Below, one piece after another: positions 62,685 to 64,000 of a DNA stretch of 64,000 bases. A model generated the notes under the pieces. The model had not been told where the DNA came from, did not search any database, and saw only the letters and a program-made list of their open reading frames with translations. How positions within the stretch are numbered: position 1 is the stretch's first letter; each line of letters starts with the position of its first letter. A program made the position numbers and the translations under genes. This stretch comes from Candidatus Bathyarchaeia archaeon (GTDB lineage: Archaea; Thermoproteota; Bathyarchaeia; Bathyarchaeales; Bathycorpusculaceae). The DNA is taken from contig JASEET010000004.1 of the NCBI GenBank assembly GCA_030019335.1, positions 78,149 to 142,148 of the forward strand. The letters are read 5' to 3'.

Positions 62685-63671
62685 ATGCTGAAGATGGATA
62701 AAATAAAACGAGCGGAACTTTACAGGGATCGCAACACGCAAGTTTTTCTAAGCAAATTTTTAAGCGGGGAGATAAGCGAACTTAAACCAGTTTGTGATCC
62801 TAGACGTGGTTACCGATATCCAATTGTTGAGTCCATTATTGGCGACGCCTTAGATGCAGAAGATTTTCTGGACAAACTTTATGAAGCCGGAATATTGGAA
62901 AGAAGGCTTTACGATAAGATTATTTACTGTCCAAAATGCAGTTCCGCAAACGTTTCTGTTCATTATTGTTGTCCATACTGCAAGTCGTTTGATATACAGA
63001 AAAGCTCCTTAATTGAACACGTCAAATGCGGATATATGGATGTTGAGGATAACTTCCGCAAGGGGAAAAAGCTTGTCTGTCCAAAATGTCACGAAGAACT
63101 GGAAAAACTTGATGTTGATTATAGACGAGCTGGAATATGGTGCACCTGCAAAGATTGCGACAAAAGCTTTGACATCCCCGTTACTGCACATTTCTGCAGA
63201 GACTGCCATGCAAACTCAACCTTTGAAGATGCGGTGATTAAAGACGTTTACGCCTACGGCTTGAAAGAGGAAGTTAAAGAAGAAGCAGCAGTAGGCTGGG
63301 TTGTAATTGCACCCATAAGAGAGTTTCTGGGAGAAAATGGATTTGAAGTTGAAAGTCCCGCCTTTCTGAAGGGCAAGTCCGGTGCAAACCACGTGTTTGA
63401 CATAGTAGCCTACAAAGGAGACAAAACACGAAAAGTAACAGTAATCGATTTAGCATCATCAACAGAAAATGCTGTGCCAGAGCAGCCAGTAATCGCATTA
63501 TTCGCCAAGATATATGATGTCTCCCCAGACGATGCCTACTTAATTGCAATTCCGAAAATGAGTGAAAACGGAAAAAAAATGGCGAAATCGTACAACATCA
63601 AAATAGTAGAGGCGAAAAATCAGAAAGAAGCAATAAAAGCATTGAGAGATAAAATACTTGAGAAAAAGTAG
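62685..63671 (+). CDS. Zinc-ribbon protein with TackOD1-like output domain
   Basis: 328 residues. A helical start is followed by paired cysteines in YCPKCSS, CCPYCKSFD, CGYMDVEDNF, LVCPKCHEEL, WCTCKDCDKSF and FCRDCH (about 80-180). This is the pattern of the thaumarchaeal output domain 1 family. The C-terminal about 120 residues (FEVESPAFLKGKSGANHVFDIVAY, VTVIDLASS) look like a PD-(D/E)XK nuclease-like or Mrr-like fold with possible Asp and Glu ligands. Role in signalling or DNA binding is inferred only. Confidence 0.65.
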   Translation: MLKMDKIKRAELYRDRNTQVFLSKFLSGEISELKPVCDPRRGYRYPIVESIIGDALDAEDFLDKLYEAGILERRLYDKIIYCPKCSSANVSVHYCCPYCKSFDIQKSSLIEHVKCGYMDVEDNFRKGKKLVCPKCHEELEKLDVDYRRAGIWCTCKDCDKSFDIPVTAHFCRDCHANSTFEDAVIKDVYAYGLKEEVKEEAAVGWVVIAPIREFLGENGFEVESPAFLKGKSGANHVFDIVAYKGDKTRKVTVIDLASSTENAVPEQPVIALFAKIYDVSPDDAYLIAIPKMSENGKKMAKSYNIKIVEAKNQKEAIKALRDKILEKK

Positions 63672-63727
63672 CAAAATTAAGGTAAACAAAAGAATTGAAA
63701 AAACAACTGAACAACTGAACATTCAGT

Positions 63728-64000
63728 TTAATGGCTCGTAAACACAGCTATGTTTCCTCTTTCCGTAACGACTTTAACTGTGTATGGTTTGTTTGGTAAC
63801 CTTATGTCGTTGCGGATGTATGATTCTGTGTCTCCAGAATTGGTGAATACATTCATGTCGTATCTTTGATGGTGTGTTGAATTGTTTATCCATAGAGAAA
63901 CCAAATGAGAGGTTAGAGAGCCTTCGTTCTTAAAGGTGAAAAGCGTCCCATTAATCTTCATTACTTTAAATTCGATCCAGTCGGCTTTAAAATCAAACTG
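63728..64000 (-). CDS. Secreted/pilin-like protein, 3' part
   Basis: The frame is open to the end of the window, so the N terminus (and any signal peptide) is missing. The visible 90 residues are beta-rich: LFTFKNEGSLTSHLVSLWIN and YIRNDIRLPNKPYTVKVVTE. Immunoglobulin-like C-terminal domains of this kind end archaeal pilin-like proteins. The likeness is by composition and layout only. Confidence 0.5.
   Translation of the reverse strand, partial: QFDFKADWIEFKVMKINGTLFTFKNEGSLTSHLVSLWINNSTHHQRYDMNVFTNSGDTESYIRNDIRLPNKPYTVKVVTERGNIAVFTSH

Noticed and set aside
1..64000. CRISPR arrays, insertion sequences, integrases and attachment sites
   Set aside because: No regularly spaced direct repeats, transposase motifs or tRNA-integrase pairs were found on either strand.

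Overview
The window is an ordinary-density archaeal chromosome segment. I infer a member of the Bathyarchaeia or a close relative within the TACK group. The supporting set is: archaeal ribosomal proteins (eS19, eL39, eL31, LX, L11-L1-L10-L12), aIF6, PDCD5, prefoldin alpha, Spt5-SecE, RadB, EndA, a Clp1/Grc3-type kinase, CDP-archaeol synthase, a tetrahydromethanopterin formyltransferase (Ftr) and a CoA-linked 2-oxoacid:ferredoxin oxidoreductase. No CRISPR array, insertion sequence, integrase or rRNA gene is visible. Genes are tightly packed, often with 4-base stop/start overlaps, and TTG or GTG starts are common.

Layout. 1-1621: end of a KH protein and aspS. 1882-12948: purine biosynthesis (purF, purD, then purS-purL-purQ and purM on the other strand), with an EhaR-like HAD protein, ftr, a PfkB kinase and a GNAT acetyltransferase between them. 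13185-15819: a secreted beta-helix protein and two small winged-helix-type proteins. 15827-18312: korCBA. 18388-18804: three tRNA genes, one (Leu-UAA) carrying a 26-nt intron in the D arm. 19064-23494: a translation cluster from rnp4 to ftsY. 23515-25981: DUF3795, a transcarbamylase paralogue, and a frameshifted dtdA. 26115-29236: secE-spt5-rpl11-rpl1-rpl10-rpl12. 29277-36086: a presenilin-like protease, small membrane proteins, an arrestin-like protein, a SPOUT methyltransferase, PGI/PMI, inositol-phosphate synthase and a DUF917 protein. 36183-40588: glyS, a PhoU-like protein, endA and Clp1. 40827-46954: CPBP protease, a decayed LAGLIDADG gene, a RuvC-like protein divergent from radB, carS and topA. 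47101-53182: gcvT, a QueT-family transporter behind a structured leader, polB and a catalytic-core-only ThrRS. 53417-64000: an NSUN methyltransferase, speB, tandem moeA genes, an endonuclease IV family protein, membrane proteins, a zinc-ribbon TackOD1-like protein and the end of a pilin-like gene.

How the genes fit together. The purine genes cover PRPP to AIR except the GAR formylation step. An Ftr gene is translationally chained to purD, which places C1 chemistry beside purine synthesis. EndA and the Clp1-type kinase lie tail to tail, and the window also contains an intron-bearing tRNA for EndA to process. The most interesting non-coding signals are the tRNA-Leu D-arm intron with a readable bulge-helix-bulge and a leader upstream of queT whose anti-Shine-Dalgarno segment can pair in two mutually exclusive ways. 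Three loci (dtdA, a small membrane gene and the LAGLIDADG gene) read as frameshifted. They may be real decay or assembly indels.
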